A DNA stretch of 64,000 nt from Streptacidiphilus fuscans (lineage in GTDB: Bacteria > Actinomycetota > Actinomycetes > Streptomycetales > Streptomycetaceae), in NCBI RefSeq assembly GCF_015690355.1, contig NZ_JADPRT010000012.1, positions 83,844-147,843 on the forward strand, given 5' to 3'. How positions within the stretch are numbered: position 1 is the first letter of the stretch; each line of letters begins with the position of its first letter. The notes below the pieces were generated by a model, which was not told the DNA's origin, made no database searches, and saw nothing but the letters and a program-made list of their open reading frames with translations. A program made the translations under genes and the position numbers. Positions 44,301 through 53,510 of this stretch are shown here, one piece after another.

Positions 44301-47300
44301 CGCCAGTGGGCGGGGAGACGTCGGTGCGGTCGGCCCCGGGGTATGCGGTGGTGGTGGTCCACTGCAGTTGCCCGTAGGAGTAGAAGCTGGATCCGATGGT
44401 GCGGCCAAGTCCGTCGTAGGTGGTGACGGTCTGTCCGGGGGTCCCGCCGTCGGTGCCCTCGTAGAGGGTCGAGGTCGGGGGGCCGCTGTAGCCCTGCGGG
44501 ACGTATGGGTTGCTGGTCTTGATCTGCCAGCCGTGGGAGTCATAGAAGTCGTCGGTGACCAGGGTGCTGTTGGAGTTGCTGCTGTCCTGGGACACGTCCT
44601 GCTGCTGGCGGTCCTGCATGAATGCGTCGAAGATGTCGTAACTGGTGGCGTAACTACCGTCTTCGCGCACGGTCTGTGTCTCGGTCCACGACCGCGGGAC
44701 GATGGTGGCGTTGTGGACAGTGTCGACGATGTACGTCGGCATGTAGTAGGTGAACTTCTTCGACGGGGAATTGGTTGCGGCACCGGGCAGCCACACGTCA
44801 GTCAGGCGCCCGAGGGCGTCATAGGACTCCTTGGTGACGTTGTTGTTGGCATCGGTAGCGCTGGTGGGCAGTTGGCGGGCCTGGTCGAGGGTGGTGGTGT
44901 CGGTGAGGGTGCCGGCCGTGCCCCCCGCGGCGCGGGAGACCTGCTGCTTGGTGGGCAGTGTTCCCGTGGCCGGGGTGTAGCTGGTGGTCGTGACGAGACC
45001 GCGCATGTTGGTGGAGCTGAGGGCGCGGCCGTAGACGTCGTAGCCGCCGGATGCCGGGGCGGTGGTCTTGGGGGTGAGGTTCTCGGTGCTACCGGTCCAC
45101 CAGGTCATCGTGTCGATCTCGGTGGGGTTGCCGACGCCGGTCGTCGGGACGGTGCTGGTGGTCGATCCGTCATAGTGGACGAGCGTGTCGGCGATGGTGT
45201 TCGCGGCGGTCTTGGCCGGACACGCGCCGGTGCCGACACCGCTGCCGCTGGTCACCGAGACTTCGGTGGTCTGGGCGACCAGGTCGACCATGCCGCTGTT
45301 GAGCACGCGATTCGATCCGCTCATCGGCGGGCTCGCGTAGCTGGTGGTCGTACAGGTCTCCTGCGAAGCCGAGCTGCCCAGCTTGGAGGTGTCGCCCTGG
45401 TTGTCGGTTTGGACGGGCAAGCCGGTGGTGGGGTTGTAGAGGGTGACGGTCTTGGTGGTGCGGTAGCTGCCGTCCGTGAGGCGGCTGCGGGTGATGACGG
45501 TCTGGGCTCCGGTGAGCCATGCTTGCTCGGCCGGCAGGCCCGCAGGGCTGCTCTCGGCGTGGCTGGCGATGCTCTGGGACCACGGGATGGTGACCGTGTC
45601 GCTGATCAGGGTGCCGCTGGGCTTGTCGTAGGTCTGCTTCTCCAACGCCATGCCCGCGTACTGGTCGGAGTCGGTGACGGGTCCGTCGCCGAAGGAGGAG
45701 CTGACGGCCGGCCAGGAGCGCGGGGTCATGCTGGAGGCGGAGGTGGAGTCGCCGGACATGCCGCGCAGATACGTAGTGATGGTGTCGGTCTGCGGGTCCG
45801 GAGCTGTGCCGGTGATGGTCTCGACCTTGTCGTATCCGCGGAACTGGTCCCAGGTGCGCTGACTGTTCGAGGTCAGTGGGGAGTCGTTGCGGTGCCAGAT
45901 CGGCGGGTCCGGGTACTTGTACTGGGTCTCCTGAGTGGGCGAGGTCTGGCTGCCGTCGATCTGACGGACGTCCTTGACGACATATTTCTCGAACCAGTCC
46001 TCGATCGGTGCGTTTGCCTTCGGTGGGGTCCAGTACTCCTGATAGCAGAGTCTGGTGTCGTCCGAGGGTGTGGGCAGATCAGGGCTGGTTGGAGACTGGT
46101 TACAGTCGGGGCTGCTGTAGTCGACGTTCAGGTAGCCGCCGGTTTCGGTGTCCACGGCGACGATGCGGAAGCGGTAGAACAGCGGCCAAGCTGTCGGGCC
46201 GGCCACTCGGTTTGGCATTCCTGTGTAGATGAACGTCACTGGCTGCACAGGTATCGACGTCGAGCCGTCGTTGCCGGTGCGGGTGATCGTGTCCAGGCGC
46301 ATGGCCGGGGATGTACCGTCACCGGGGTCCACGAACGACTGGGACAAGGTGTAGGTGTCGACGTCCGCCGGGGTGAACGTGGTGGTGCTACCGGTGTTGA
46401 TCTGGGTCTGGATCTCGGTGAGCCGGACTTCAGAGAAGTACGCCATCGCCCACGCGTTACAGGTCCCGGTTGAAGCACAGACCTGGTCGTAGGGGACATC
46501 GTCCCAGCTGCTCGCGGTCCCGGAGGCGAGCGGGGAGCAGCCAGAGGTGAAGCAGCGCGGACCGGTGGTGAACACGATGCGGGCGGCCGGTGCCGGTTTG
46601 GCTCCCTCAGTGGCGATGTCGGAGGCGCGCCAGCCGTAGGAGATGGTGTTCAGGTACGCCGAGCGGTCGTAGACCGTGTTGGAGTGGGCGCTGCCGCGGG
46701 CGTAGTAGTTGGTCTCCTGGGCGTAGTTGTACGCGGTGGCGTTGCCATGCGGGTCGATGACGAAGTCGAGGTACCAGCGGTAGGGCATGTTGGCGACGTA
46801 GTCGCTACTGGATCCGGACGTGGCGCCGTCGCAGTCACCGCTGGTGGGACAGTAGATCGGTTCGGTGGACACCGAGTTGCTGGCGGGGTCGGATCCGGTG
46901 CCGCCCTCAGCCGTGGGGAGCTTTCCGGCGCCGTAGTACATGCGGGTGCCGTTCGGCAGAGTGATGACCCAGTACTCGCCGTTGTAGGCGCTGTTGGGGG
47001 CGCCGGTCTGCATGGTCACGGTGGCCGCGCTGCCCGTCAGGTGCCAGGCGTGGGAGGTGTCGTCATAGACCAGCTGCCCGGAGACGTTGCTGCCGGCGAC
47101 AGTGACCTCGTGCCCGCCGTAACCCCAGCAGGTGTCACCGGAGTTGGCGATGCCGTCCTGGGAGCAGGATTGGTAGGAACGCTCGATGTAGTCGGTCATG
47201 CCGGACCAGCCGTCGCCGATCCAGGAGGGCTGGGTGTTGCTGGACGCGGTCTCCCCGTCCACGGACGACGACGCGTAGTCCAAGGAGACCTGTGGCGTGG

Positions 47301-48249
47301 CACCGCCGAGGGCTGAGGGCACGTCGACGCTGTAGCTGTAAGTGAAGTCGCCGGTCGAACCGCCGGCCGACCACTGGTCGGATGGCTGGAGCGGGGTGGC
47401 GGTGAAGTTCCCAGTGGAGCCGGAGGCCCCGGAGACCGCAGCGAACACCTGCATCTGGGCATCCGTCGCAACCGCGGCCGATGTCCCGGCCGTGTGGTCG
47501 ACCGCCGTCGTGGCGGTGCTCGCCGCGCCGGTCAGGGCGGCGTCCGCGACGAGGCGCTTGGTGGCGGGGTCGACGGCCGTCGGGACGGGGGTCTGCTTCT
47601 GGCATACGGCGAGCTGAGGGGTAGTTAGCGCGCAGGCGGGCAGTTCCACCAAGCTGAGGCGCTGGTCGAAGTCGGCGCCGTACTGTCCGGCTAGGAGGCT
47701 GCGGTCCAGTTGCAGGGCCACGCGGCCGCTTGCGGCGCGGCCATCGTTGCGGGTGATGCCGAACAGGACGCCGGAGGGGTAGCCGGCTCTCCGGGCCGCG
47801 GCGGGGGCGGCGAACTGGACCTTCACCGCGGAGGGGGCGGCGGCGCCGGTGGTCGCGGGCGCGACCCACAGGGGCGAGGCTCCCACCCGCACGCCGGGGC
47901 CGGTGCTGACGCCGCTCCTCGCCAGCGCGGTGACGCGGCCACCTGCCGTGGTCGCGGCCGGGAGCGCGGTGGTGGTCTGGCCCGCGACCGGCAGGTCTAC
48001 CGGCTTGGGCCGGTAGGGGGTCGTCGTCGCAGGGGTCCCCTTCGGCGGCGGTGCGGCGAAGTGGCCGGGCACGGTGGGCACCTTCGGCAGCGAGGTCTGC
48101 GGCGGGGACCAGATCTGGCCCTTGGCGTAAGTCGCCGCGAAGGCGACGTCCGGGACGGCCATGGCGATCAGGCCGAGCAGAAGCGTGAAGGCCGCGACGC
48201 GGGGCCAGCGGCGACGGTGGAGGGTGCGACGATGCTGCCTGTTACCCAC
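41317..48249 (-). CDS. Secreted RHS-repeat polymorphic toxin-like protein
   Basis: A 2310-aa exported Rhs protein. Residues 1-39 are a signal peptide (HRRRWPRVAAFTLLLGLIAM ... AFAATYA). The middle carries an N-terminal beta-rich SpvB/TcaC-like part (GGATPQVSLDYASSSVDGE) and many YD/RHS repeats. The RHS core ends in LGAREYDPGTGHFLQRDP and GGYTYSGDDPVNGSDPSG. After the core comes a Gly/Ser spacer made of GGS triplets and then a variable C-terminus with a hydrophobic stretch (residues about 2130-2170, SAIAPAVMIIAMAVPGVNLI). I do not recognise a toxin fold in it. The GTG start at 48249 is divergent from a 1035-aa secreted protein; the candidate immunity gene follows 6 bp downstream. Confidence 0.92.
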   Translation of the reverse strand: MGNRQHRRTLHRRRWPRVAAFTLLLGLIAMAVPDVAFAATYAKGQIWSPPQTSLPKVPTVPGHFAAPPPKGTPATTTPYRPKPVDLPVAGQTTTALPAATTAGGRVTALARSGVSTGPGVRVGASPLWVAPATTGAAAPSAVKVQFAAPAAARRAGYPSGVLFGITRNDGRAASGRVALQLDRSLLAGQYGADFDQRLSLVELPACALTTPQLAVCQKQTPVPTAVDPATKRLVADAALTGAASTATTAVDHTAGTSAAVATDAQMQVFAAVSGASGSTGNFTATPLQPSDQWSAGGSTGDFTYSYSVDVPSALGGATPQVSLDYASSSVDGETASSNTQPSWIGDGWSGMTDYIERSYQSCSQDGIANSGDTCWGYGGHEVTVAGSNVSGQLVYDDTSHAWHLTGSAATVTMQTGAPNSAYNGEYWVITLPNGTRMYYGAGKLPTAEGGTGSDPASNSVSTEPIYCPTSGDCDGATSGSSSDYVANMPYRWYLDFVIDPHGNATAYNYAQETNYYARGSAHSNTVYDRSAYLNTISYGWRASDIATEGAKPAPAARIVFTTGPRCFTSGCSPLASGTASSWDDVPYDQVCASTGTCNAWAMAYFSEVRLTEIQTQINTGSTTTFTPADVDTYTLSQSFVDPGDGTSPAMRLDTITRTGNDGSTSIPVQPVTFIYTGMPNRVAGPTAWPLFYRFRIVAVDTETGGYLNVDYSSPDCNQSPTSPDLPTPSDDTRLCYQEYWTPPKANAPIEDWFEKYVVKDVRQIDGSQTSPTQETQYKYPDPPIWHRNDSPLTSNSQRTWDQFRGYDKVETITGTAPDPQTDTITTYLRGMSGDSTSASSMTPRSWPAVSSSFGDGPVTDSDQYAGMALEKQTYDKPSGTLISDTVTIPWSQSIASHAESSPAGLPAEQAWLTGAQTVITRSRLTDGSYRTTKTVTLYNPTTGLPVQTDNQGDTSKLGSSASQETCTTTSYASPPMSGSNRVLNSGMVDLVAQTTEVSVTSGSGVGTGACPAKTAANTIADTLVHYDGSTTSTVPTTGVGNPTEIDTMTWWTGSTENLTPKTTAPASGGYDVYGRALSSTNMRGLVTTTSYTPATGTLPTKQQVSRAAGGTAGTLTDTTTLDQARQLPTSATDANNNVTKESYDALGRLTDVWLPGAATNSPSKKFTYYMPTYIVDTVHNATIVPRSWTETQTVREDGSYATSYDIFDAFMQDRQQQDVSQDSSNSNSTLVTDDFYDSHGWQIKTSNPYVPQGYSGPPTSTLYEGTDGGTPGQTVTTYDGLGRTIGSSFYSYGQLQWTTTTAYPGADRTDVSPPTGGNATSTFTDALGRTTASWQYNSNTATGNSSDAVTTNYSFAVTATSTGGYGMLTTIDDGTHQRTSITDAAGNTVQSTDPDTGTTTSGYDSEGDLQTSTDANGTTLNYNYDNLGRQLSIYDGSTELEAWAYDTAPGGKGLLASQASYSSGNPYIQSIDGYTNRGAQLGTKTTLPAAEGNLANSYDIQYAYTPVTGLLDHTTYNADGGLPAETVYNGYDEAGSLVNSGGSATYLAGAVTDPWGRVTRTTLGATPDQLVQTSYYDTATGRQTEQILDKENGTGHVDDTTTYWNPAGKITAQMDVQDSGTATDLQCYTYDTQGRLQTAWTDTGNGTSYVTTQAAPSVPNIGACTDTAPTAATNGGPAPYWESYSYNTSGNRTGLTDYNTSGQVTSSQNLAYNGATGTTGQPDTLQTATAADSTGTTQSTATYGYNPDGTTKTRTVTNAAGSQTSNQTYSYDPLGRTTGVSDSATNTSTGYIYDASGNLLLQKDTTDGNTSTTLYLPGEQLYLNSSRGITAQRFYSTGTGPTVIRDNTGALTYEASTDQGTGTLTISSTLTNETRRAYTPYGTPRGTTPSTWVDDRGYLGQPTDPVTNLDLLGAREYDPGTGHFLQRDPILEATDPNQLGGYTYSGDDPVNGSDPSGLMCVQGVSSPNCGGANGGYSPPQTGGGGSGSGGGNGGGGSDVPSGSGGSGGSGGSGGSGGSGGSGGSGRTGTAGGDSTHSVWRFSDCGGQPMCEKDFEDTMASIPTIQSNWTYEQCLGSKDTPQCVAAHLKSDAMPITTDGTNITETTTYVQSLVTTTTYGPAPTPKKSCGWFSLCTLHNVLNAASAIAPAVMIIAMAVPGVNLIAYTALAIDALSLADSAWSIDNDFSAGGGGIESVGTWLDMGSAALTLVGMGTALRSLNAGARAAGAEEDLASARAGARSGNPSRSSAARTVLPGARAADRVAQKTKEAAEGVDFRVSLGGSALGAGDNAYSNYSSGRGWWPFPAVCPAC
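42175..42247 (-). repeat. 9-bp tandem repeat encoding a GGS spacer
   Basis: About eight perfect copies of the 9-mer GCTGCCTCC (plus-strand reading) encode repeated Ser-Gly-Gly in the spacer between the RHS core and the variable C-terminal region. The unit keeps frame, so copy-number change would alter only the linker length. Confidence 0.88.
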
Positions 48250-48406
48250 AAGTGCCCCCGTGGCGTAGTGGTGACGTCTGGTCAGGCGCTGCGCAAGGAA
48301 TCTTCGACCACAACGAATCGCCCACGGAGGTAGCTTGACGAACTCTTACCTGCAAACGCACGTCACATGTCTGCAAGAAGTGCACAAAATCGGCACAGAG
48401 AGTCAA

Positions 48407-48422
48407 TGTGAGGTGCATCACA
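48407..48422. promoter_or_regulatory. CRP-like palindrome between divergent secreted-protein genes
   Basis: TGTGA-GGTGCA-TCACA is a perfect 5-6-5 inverted repeat of the CRP/FNR type, at 87 bp before the 1035-aa gene and 158 bp from the Rhs start. The rest of this 259-bp, relatively AT-rich divergent region shows no gene. A TTGACG at 48341 could be a -35 box for the plus strand, but I see no matching -10. Confidence 0.55.
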
Positions 48423-48508
48423 TATCTGAAGATCCGTCAGGGGCGGGACTACGTTGGCCGCGTTCACGGCACCACCGCATATCCCATCGCTGACACGGGA
48501 GGCCCCGC

Positions 48509-51500
48509 ATGGGGTACACGATCGGGACATCAGGGGGACGCCTACGGCGCTGCCTGCCACGTCTTGCCGCGGCCACCGCCGCCGCGCTCGTCGCAACAGC
48601 ACTGCAAGCGTTCGCCGTTCCAGGCATAGCTCAGGCCGACGGCCCCGGAGTCACGGTGTCACCGGAGGCCGCCGCCCTGGCGCAGGCACAGTCCACGGGG
48701 CAGAGCGTCCCGGTGGACGCGGATACCACCAGCACCTCGACCACGGTGGCCAACCCCGACGGGACGTTCACCTACACCGCAGGCGTCCTGCCGGTCCGCG
48801 CCCAGCAGAACGGCACCTGGGTGCCCGTCGACGCCACCCTCACCCCGGTCAGCGGCGGCTACTCGCCGAAGGCCGCGGTGTCCGGGGTCGTGTTCTCCGC
48901 GGGCGGCACAGGCCCGCTGGCGACGCTGACCAACAGCTCCGGACAGAGCGTGTCGGTGTCCTGGCCCAGCGCGCTCCCTGCTCCCACGGTCTCTGGAGCT
49001 ACCGCGACGTACGCGGGCGTGTACCCGGGCGTCGACCTGCAGATGACCGCAACCGTCGAGGGCGGCTACACCGAGCAACTGGTCATCACCAATGCCACCG
49101 CCGCCGCCAATCCGGCCCTCGCGGACATCCACTTCAACACAAGCACCAGCGCGGGCCTCACCCTCTCTACCAACACCTCCGGCGGCCTGCAGGCCACCGA
49201 CGCCAGCGGGAACGTGGCCTTCTCCTCCCCGACCGCCACCATGTGGTCCACACCGACTTCCAGCAGCGGCGCCGCATCAGGGCAGAGCGCGAGCCAGGGC
49301 TCCTCACCGTCGAGCGAGGACACCGCTGCGACGCCTGTGGGCGTCGACGTCAGCACCACGGGCATGGATTTGGTGCCCCCGACCAGGGCGCTGACTTCCA
49401 GCAACAACACCTATCCGCTGGTCATCGATCCATCGCTGGCGCCGAAGGAGTTGGGCTGGACCTGGGTTTCCTCCGTCGACTCCGGCAGCAGCTTCTGGGA
49501 GGGCAGCAACAACACCCACGACAGCAACAACCACGTGGGATACGACGACTGGTGTTCCGACGGCTCCAGCGGCTGCACCGGCTTCGGTGTGACCCGGTCC
49601 CTGTACAACTTCGACATGACCGGGTTGCTTGGCAAGCACGTGACCGGCGCCACGCTGACGATCTATGAGCAGGGGCCGACGTCGTCCTGGTCAGGATCGA
49701 ACCCGTATGACCTGCACGGCGGCGGTGCTATCGACCCCAGTACGACCTGGGACAACGCCAGCATCTGGTCCGCGGTCTCCTCCAGCAGTAGCTTGGCCAG
49801 CCTCAACAGCAACTCCCAGGGCAGCGCCGACTTCTCGGCCACCTCACTGGTGCAGAACGCCGTCGCGAGCAGCTACCACTCCCAAACGATGGTCATCCAA
49901 GCCCAGAACGAGTCCGACGACACCGCCTACCGCGAACTCCTCGGTGGCGCACAACTCCAGGTCACCTACTGGGCCACGCCGCCGGCGCCGGGCAACCTGT
50001 CGATCACCAACAGCGGAAAGACCATGCCCTGCACAACCTCGGGAGGTGTCGACACCGCCTCCCCCGGCTACTGGGTCAACGCCAGCGACTCCAAGACCAT
50101 CAAGCTCAACGCCACCCTCAGCTCCCCAGACTCCGGCTCCTATGGCACGACCGAAACGAGCCAGTTCTGGCTCCACGAGACCTCGCCCAACCCGCCCGCG
50201 CACTGGAGCAATCTGGGAGGCACCACCGTCACCCTCCAGGCCAATCCGCAGGCGACCAGCATGACCACCCCCCCGCTGGACGACAACGCCATCTATCAGT
50301 GGCAGGCCTACGCCACCAACCCCGGCGGCTACGGCAGCGATGCCGCACCGGCAGCCACCACCGACTGCTGGTTCCAGACCGACTTCACACCCCCGACTCT
50401 CGGGACGCCGAGCGGAACGCCGCCCACTTCAACGGCAAGCGGCAGCAACACCGCCACCATCACCTTCAGCGCGACCGACACCGGCTCCGGAGTGGCCAAC
50501 TTCCTGTTCAATATGAACGGCACCTCCCTGACCAGCGGCGGAGACGGCGAGAAGACCATCTCCACCAGCAACGGGACAGCGCAGTTCACCGTCACCGCCG
50601 AACACTGGGGCACCAACACGCTCTGGTACAGCGCCGTGGACGCGGCCGGCAACCAGGCCCAGCCCCAGCACTTCGACTTCTACGTGCCCGACAGCGCCTA
50701 CACGCCCGGCGTCGCGGGCGACCTCAACGGCGACGGTACCCCCGACATCGCCGCGGTCACCAAGAGCGGCGACCTGAACTTCTACAACGACCCCCTCAGC
50801 GCCGACCCCGACACCAGCGGACAACCCCTCATCCCTGCGAGCAGCGCACCCGGCGGCGCCGGCTTCACCGGCGACATCATCGCCCACGCCGGCTCCTTCA
50901 CCGGCCTGACCTGCGACGACCTCGTCGTCGTCCAGCCGAAGGCCGACAACGGCTCCGGGACGGCGACCATCGAGGCCAACAACTACTGCTCGAAGACCAA
51001 CAAGTCCGGCGTATTCACCCCGATCACACCCATCGCCCGACCCACCGCGATCACCGGCGACAGCACTAACTACAACACGACTGGGTGGGCCAACGTGCAG
51101 CAGGCCGTCGCCCTGCCTCCGAGCGCCGCGACCTACAACCAGCCGGCCCTGGTCACCCTGGAGAACGACAACAACGTACAGACCGTGTGGCTGTTCACCG
51201 ACAACAGCAACGCCGCGCGGTTCACCAACGCCACCCTCCTCGCCACCGGCAGCGCCTGGTCCGGCGTCACCCTGATCTCACCCGGACTCATCAACGGGGC
51301 CCCAACCCTGTGGGTACGCAACAACTCCACCGGCGCCATTACCGAGTACGACAACATCACCGGCACGCTCACCAGCAAAACCCTCGCCGGATCGGGCTAC
51401 ACCTCGGCCACCTACCCGATGATCACCTCCGACGGCCCACTTGGAACCGTCACAAGCGGCGCCACCAACGGACCGGCCCTGTGGGCCGTCACCCCGAGCG

Positions 51501-51616
51501 GAGCCCTCGACCTGATCACCACCACACTCGACGGAACCGGCAACGTCAACGCCTTCCAAGCGCCGGTCACCATGACCTCGACCGGCTGGGGCAGCAACAT
51601 CACCAGCCTCAACTGA
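48509..51616 (+). CDS. Large secreted protein with DNRLRE-like and FG-GAP-like regions
   Basis: A 1035-aa exported protein. A signal peptide occupies about residues 1-44 (GRLRRCLPRLAAATAAALVATALQAFAVPGIAQADGP). The next 200 residues resemble the N-terminal module often found with Rhs proteins (GTWVPVDATLTPVSGGYSPKAAV, YAGVYPGVDLQMTATVEGGYTEQLVI). About residues 300-490 look like a DNRLRE-type module (SFWEGSNNTHDSNNHVGYDDW, SLYNFDMTGLLGKHVTGATLTIYEQ). Ig-like parts follow, and near residue 735 a VCBS/FG-GAP motif (GDLNGDGTPDIAAVT). ATG 48509 starts it. No enzyme motif is seen; it probably works outside the cell together with the divergent Rhs protein. Confidence 0.82.
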   Translation: MGYTIGTSGGRLRRCLPRLAAATAAALVATALQAFAVPGIAQADGPGVTVSPEAAALAQAQSTGQSVPVDADTTSTSTTVANPDGTFTYTAGVLPVRAQQNGTWVPVDATLTPVSGGYSPKAAVSGVVFSAGGTGPLATLTNSSGQSVSVSWPSALPAPTVSGATATYAGVYPGVDLQMTATVEGGYTEQLVITNATAAANPALADIHFNTSTSAGLTLSTNTSGGLQATDASGNVAFSSPTATMWSTPTSSSGAASGQSASQGSSPSSEDTAATPVGVDVSTTGMDLVPPTRALTSSNNTYPLVIDPSLAPKELGWTWVSSVDSGSSFWEGSNNTHDSNNHVGYDDWCSDGSSGCTGFGVTRSLYNFDMTGLLGKHVTGATLTIYEQGPTSSWSGSNPYDLHGGGAIDPSTTWDNASIWSAVSSSSSLASLNSNSQGSADFSATSLVQNAVASSYHSQTMVIQAQNESDDTAYRELLGGAQLQVTYWATPPAPGNLSITNSGKTMPCTTSGGVDTASPGYWVNASDSKTIKLNATLSSPDSGSYGTTETSQFWLHETSPNPPAHWSNLGGTTVTLQANPQATSMTTPPLDDNAIYQWQAYATNPGGYGSDAAPAATTDCWFQTDFTPPTLGTPSGTPPTSTASGSNTATITFSATDTGSGVANFLFNMNGTSLTSGGDGEKTISTSNGTAQFTVTAEHWGTNTLWYSAVDAAGNQAQPQHFDFYVPDSAYTPGVAGDLNGDGTPDIAAVTKSGDLNFYNDPLSADPDTSGQPLIPASSAPGGAGFTGDIIAHAGSFTGLTCDDLVVVQPKADNGSGTATIEANNYCSKTNKSGVFTPITPIARPTAITGDSTNYNTTGWANVQQAVALPPSAATYNQPALVTLENDNNVQTVWLFTDNSNAARFTNATLLATGSAWSGVTLISPGLINGAPTLWVRNNSTGAITEYDNITGTLTSKTLAGSGYTSATYPMITSDGPLGTVTSGATNGPALWAVTPSGALDLITTTLDGTGNVNAFQAPVTMTSTGWGSNITSLN

Positions 51617-51729
51617 ACCTGTGCCACCCGCACTTCGGCCGCCGCCCGCCCGCCTGGGCACGGGCGGCGGCTCTGGGCATTCACAGACGCAGCCATCCAA
51701 ACCCGACCTCCGCATCCAGGAGCTGCCCC

Positions 51730-53370
51730 ATGAGGCGCAACCTTCTTCTGTCCGCGGCCACCACCACTGCGCTCATCGCCGGTGCCATCGCCTGGCCAGC
51801 CGCTGCATTCGCCGCCGACCCCCAGCCGCAGGTAGCCGGCCTGGCCGCACTGCAGACCAGCCACGGCTACGTCCTGCAGGCGACCACCACCGGGGCCGTC
51901 GGTCACGTCACGTTCACCCTGCGCGAGAGCTACCCCAACGACACCGCCGGCCCCGACATCGACATCACCATCGGCCAGCCCGCGGCCGACGGCAGCTGGC
52001 AGACCACCGCCCCGCTCGACCTGCCCGCCGCCGACTACTACCTGTCCGCCCATGCCTACGCCCCGGACGGAACCCCCAGCTACGAGACCTTCGTCGGCGG
52101 CTGCGCCATCCCCATCAAGCCGCTGCCCGTCTTCCACGACACCGCCTTCAGTCCAGGCCCGCTGTCCTACGACAACCCCGTCGAGACCGTCACCGGCACC
52201 CTCACCACCTACGACCCCAACACCGGCGACACCAGCACCCCGTGGACCCGGCCGATCAACGTCACCGCCACCGGCGACGACGGCCTAGGCAGCGGAAGCA
52301 CCGCCACCACCCACACCCTCGCCTCCGGCGGCAGCTTCCATATCGCCTTCCAACCCGCACCCGCCTGGACCGGCGACGAACCCGTCGCCGTCACCGCATC
52401 GCTCACCGACCCGACTCCCGAAGGCTGCCCCGCCGACACCGTCACGGGCCCCGCCACCACCATCCCCGTCACCCACGACCTGCCCACCCGGATCCTTCTC
52501 GACCACAACAGCGCGACCGCTACCGCAGGCACGCCCATCACCGTCACCGGCACCCTCCAGTACCAGAACAGCGCCGGCTGGCACCCGCTCCCCAGCACCT
52601 GGCTGTTCCTCAACGGCGACGGCACCACCTCCGGCCCCCAGGCCGTGACCGACACGACCGGCCGCTTCGCCTTCACCACCACCGCCCCCGACGCGACCGC
52701 CACCTGGCCGGTCAACATGGCCCGGGCCACCTCCTACCTCGCCACCACCCAGGCCGACTTCACCATCACCTCCGTCCCCGATCAGCCCGCCCTGGAGCTG
52801 TCCGGAGCGTCGATCGACGCCAACAGCAACCTCACGTTCCACCAGAGCATCACCAGCCCGACCAGCACTCCGGGCGGGACCGTGCAACTCCAGCAATCCG
52901 CAGACGGCCGCACCGGCTGGACCACCATCACGACGCTGCCCGCAGCCACCGCCACCCACACCGTGCACGCGTCCAATCCACACGGCCACTGGCGCCTCTA
53001 CACGCCGACCGCACCCGGCTACGCACAAGCCGTCAGCGACACCGTCCACACCTTCCGCTACCAGACCCGCATCACCGGCGGCCCCACCACCACCAGCGTC
53101 CGCCCCGGTACCTGGGTCCACTTCACCGGCACCCTCGCCCAGCAGGGCTACGGCCCCTGGACCCCCGACGCCAACCAGACCGTCCAACTGTGGTTCCGCC
53201 CCACCGGCTCCACCCGCAGCTACCTCGACGGCACCGCACACACCAACACCCAGGGCTACCTCGCCCTGTGGGCACGCCCCACCACCAGCGGCACCTGGAC
53301 CCTCAGCTACCAGGCCACCAGCGTCTGGAACACCAACGCGTCCACCACCGCCACCATCCAGGTCAGCTGA
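51730..53370 (+). CDS. Secreted beta-sandwich protein
   Basis: A 546-aa exported protein of unknown function. The signal peptide is MRRNLLLSAATTTALIAGAI ... AAAFAADP. The mature part is rich in Thr, Ser, Pro and Gly and reads as several Ig-like domains (TPITVTGTLQYQNSAGWHPL, GTVQLQQSADGRTGWTTITT, RPGTWVHFTGTLAQQGYGPW), a pattern common in actinomycete surface proteins. ATG 51730 has AGGAG 7 nt upstream, and the gene lies 113 bp after the 1035-aa gene on the same strand, so the two may be co-transcribed. The frame is open upstream into the previous gene but that part is a shadow. Confidence 0.82.
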   Translation: MRRNLLLSAATTTALIAGAIAWPAAAFAADPQPQVAGLAALQTSHGYVLQATTTGAVGHVTFTLRESYPNDTAGPDIDITIGQPAADGSWQTTAPLDLPAADYYLSAHAYAPDGTPSYETFVGGCAIPIKPLPVFHDTAFSPGPLSYDNPVETVTGTLTTYDPNTGDTSTPWTRPINVTATGDDGLGSGSTATTHTLASGGSFHIAFQPAPAWTGDEPVAVTASLTDPTPEGCPADTVTGPATTIPVTHDLPTRILLDHNSATATAGTPITVTGTLQYQNSAGWHPLPSTWLFLNGDGTTSGPQAVTDTTGRFAFTTTAPDATATWPVNMARATSYLATTQADFTITSVPDQPALELSGASIDANSNLTFHQSITSPTSTPGGTVQLQQSADGRTGWTTITTLPAATATHTVHASNPHGHWRLYTPTAPGYAQAVSDTVHTFRYQTRITGGPTTTSVRPGTWVHFTGTLAQQGYGPWTPDANQTVQLWFRPTGSTRSYLDGTAHTNTQGYLALWARPTTSGTWTLSYQATSVWNTNASTTATIQVS

Positions 53371-53510
53371 TCACCACTCGGGGCCGCCGCTTGGGCGGTG
53401 GCCCCGGGCATCATCAACGCTGCACACCCGGAGGACTTCGGCCCAACGTGGTCGACGCACTCGTCCGAGTAGGTCGGGCTCCGGGAGCCAGCCGTGCCGC
53501 CGGCTCCAGA

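Noticed and set aside
42436..46473. 1345-codon plus-strand frame opposite the Rhs gene
   Set aside because: Gly/Val/Ala/Arg-biased shadow of the Rhs gene with no domain; the minus-strand frame has clear RHS repeats.
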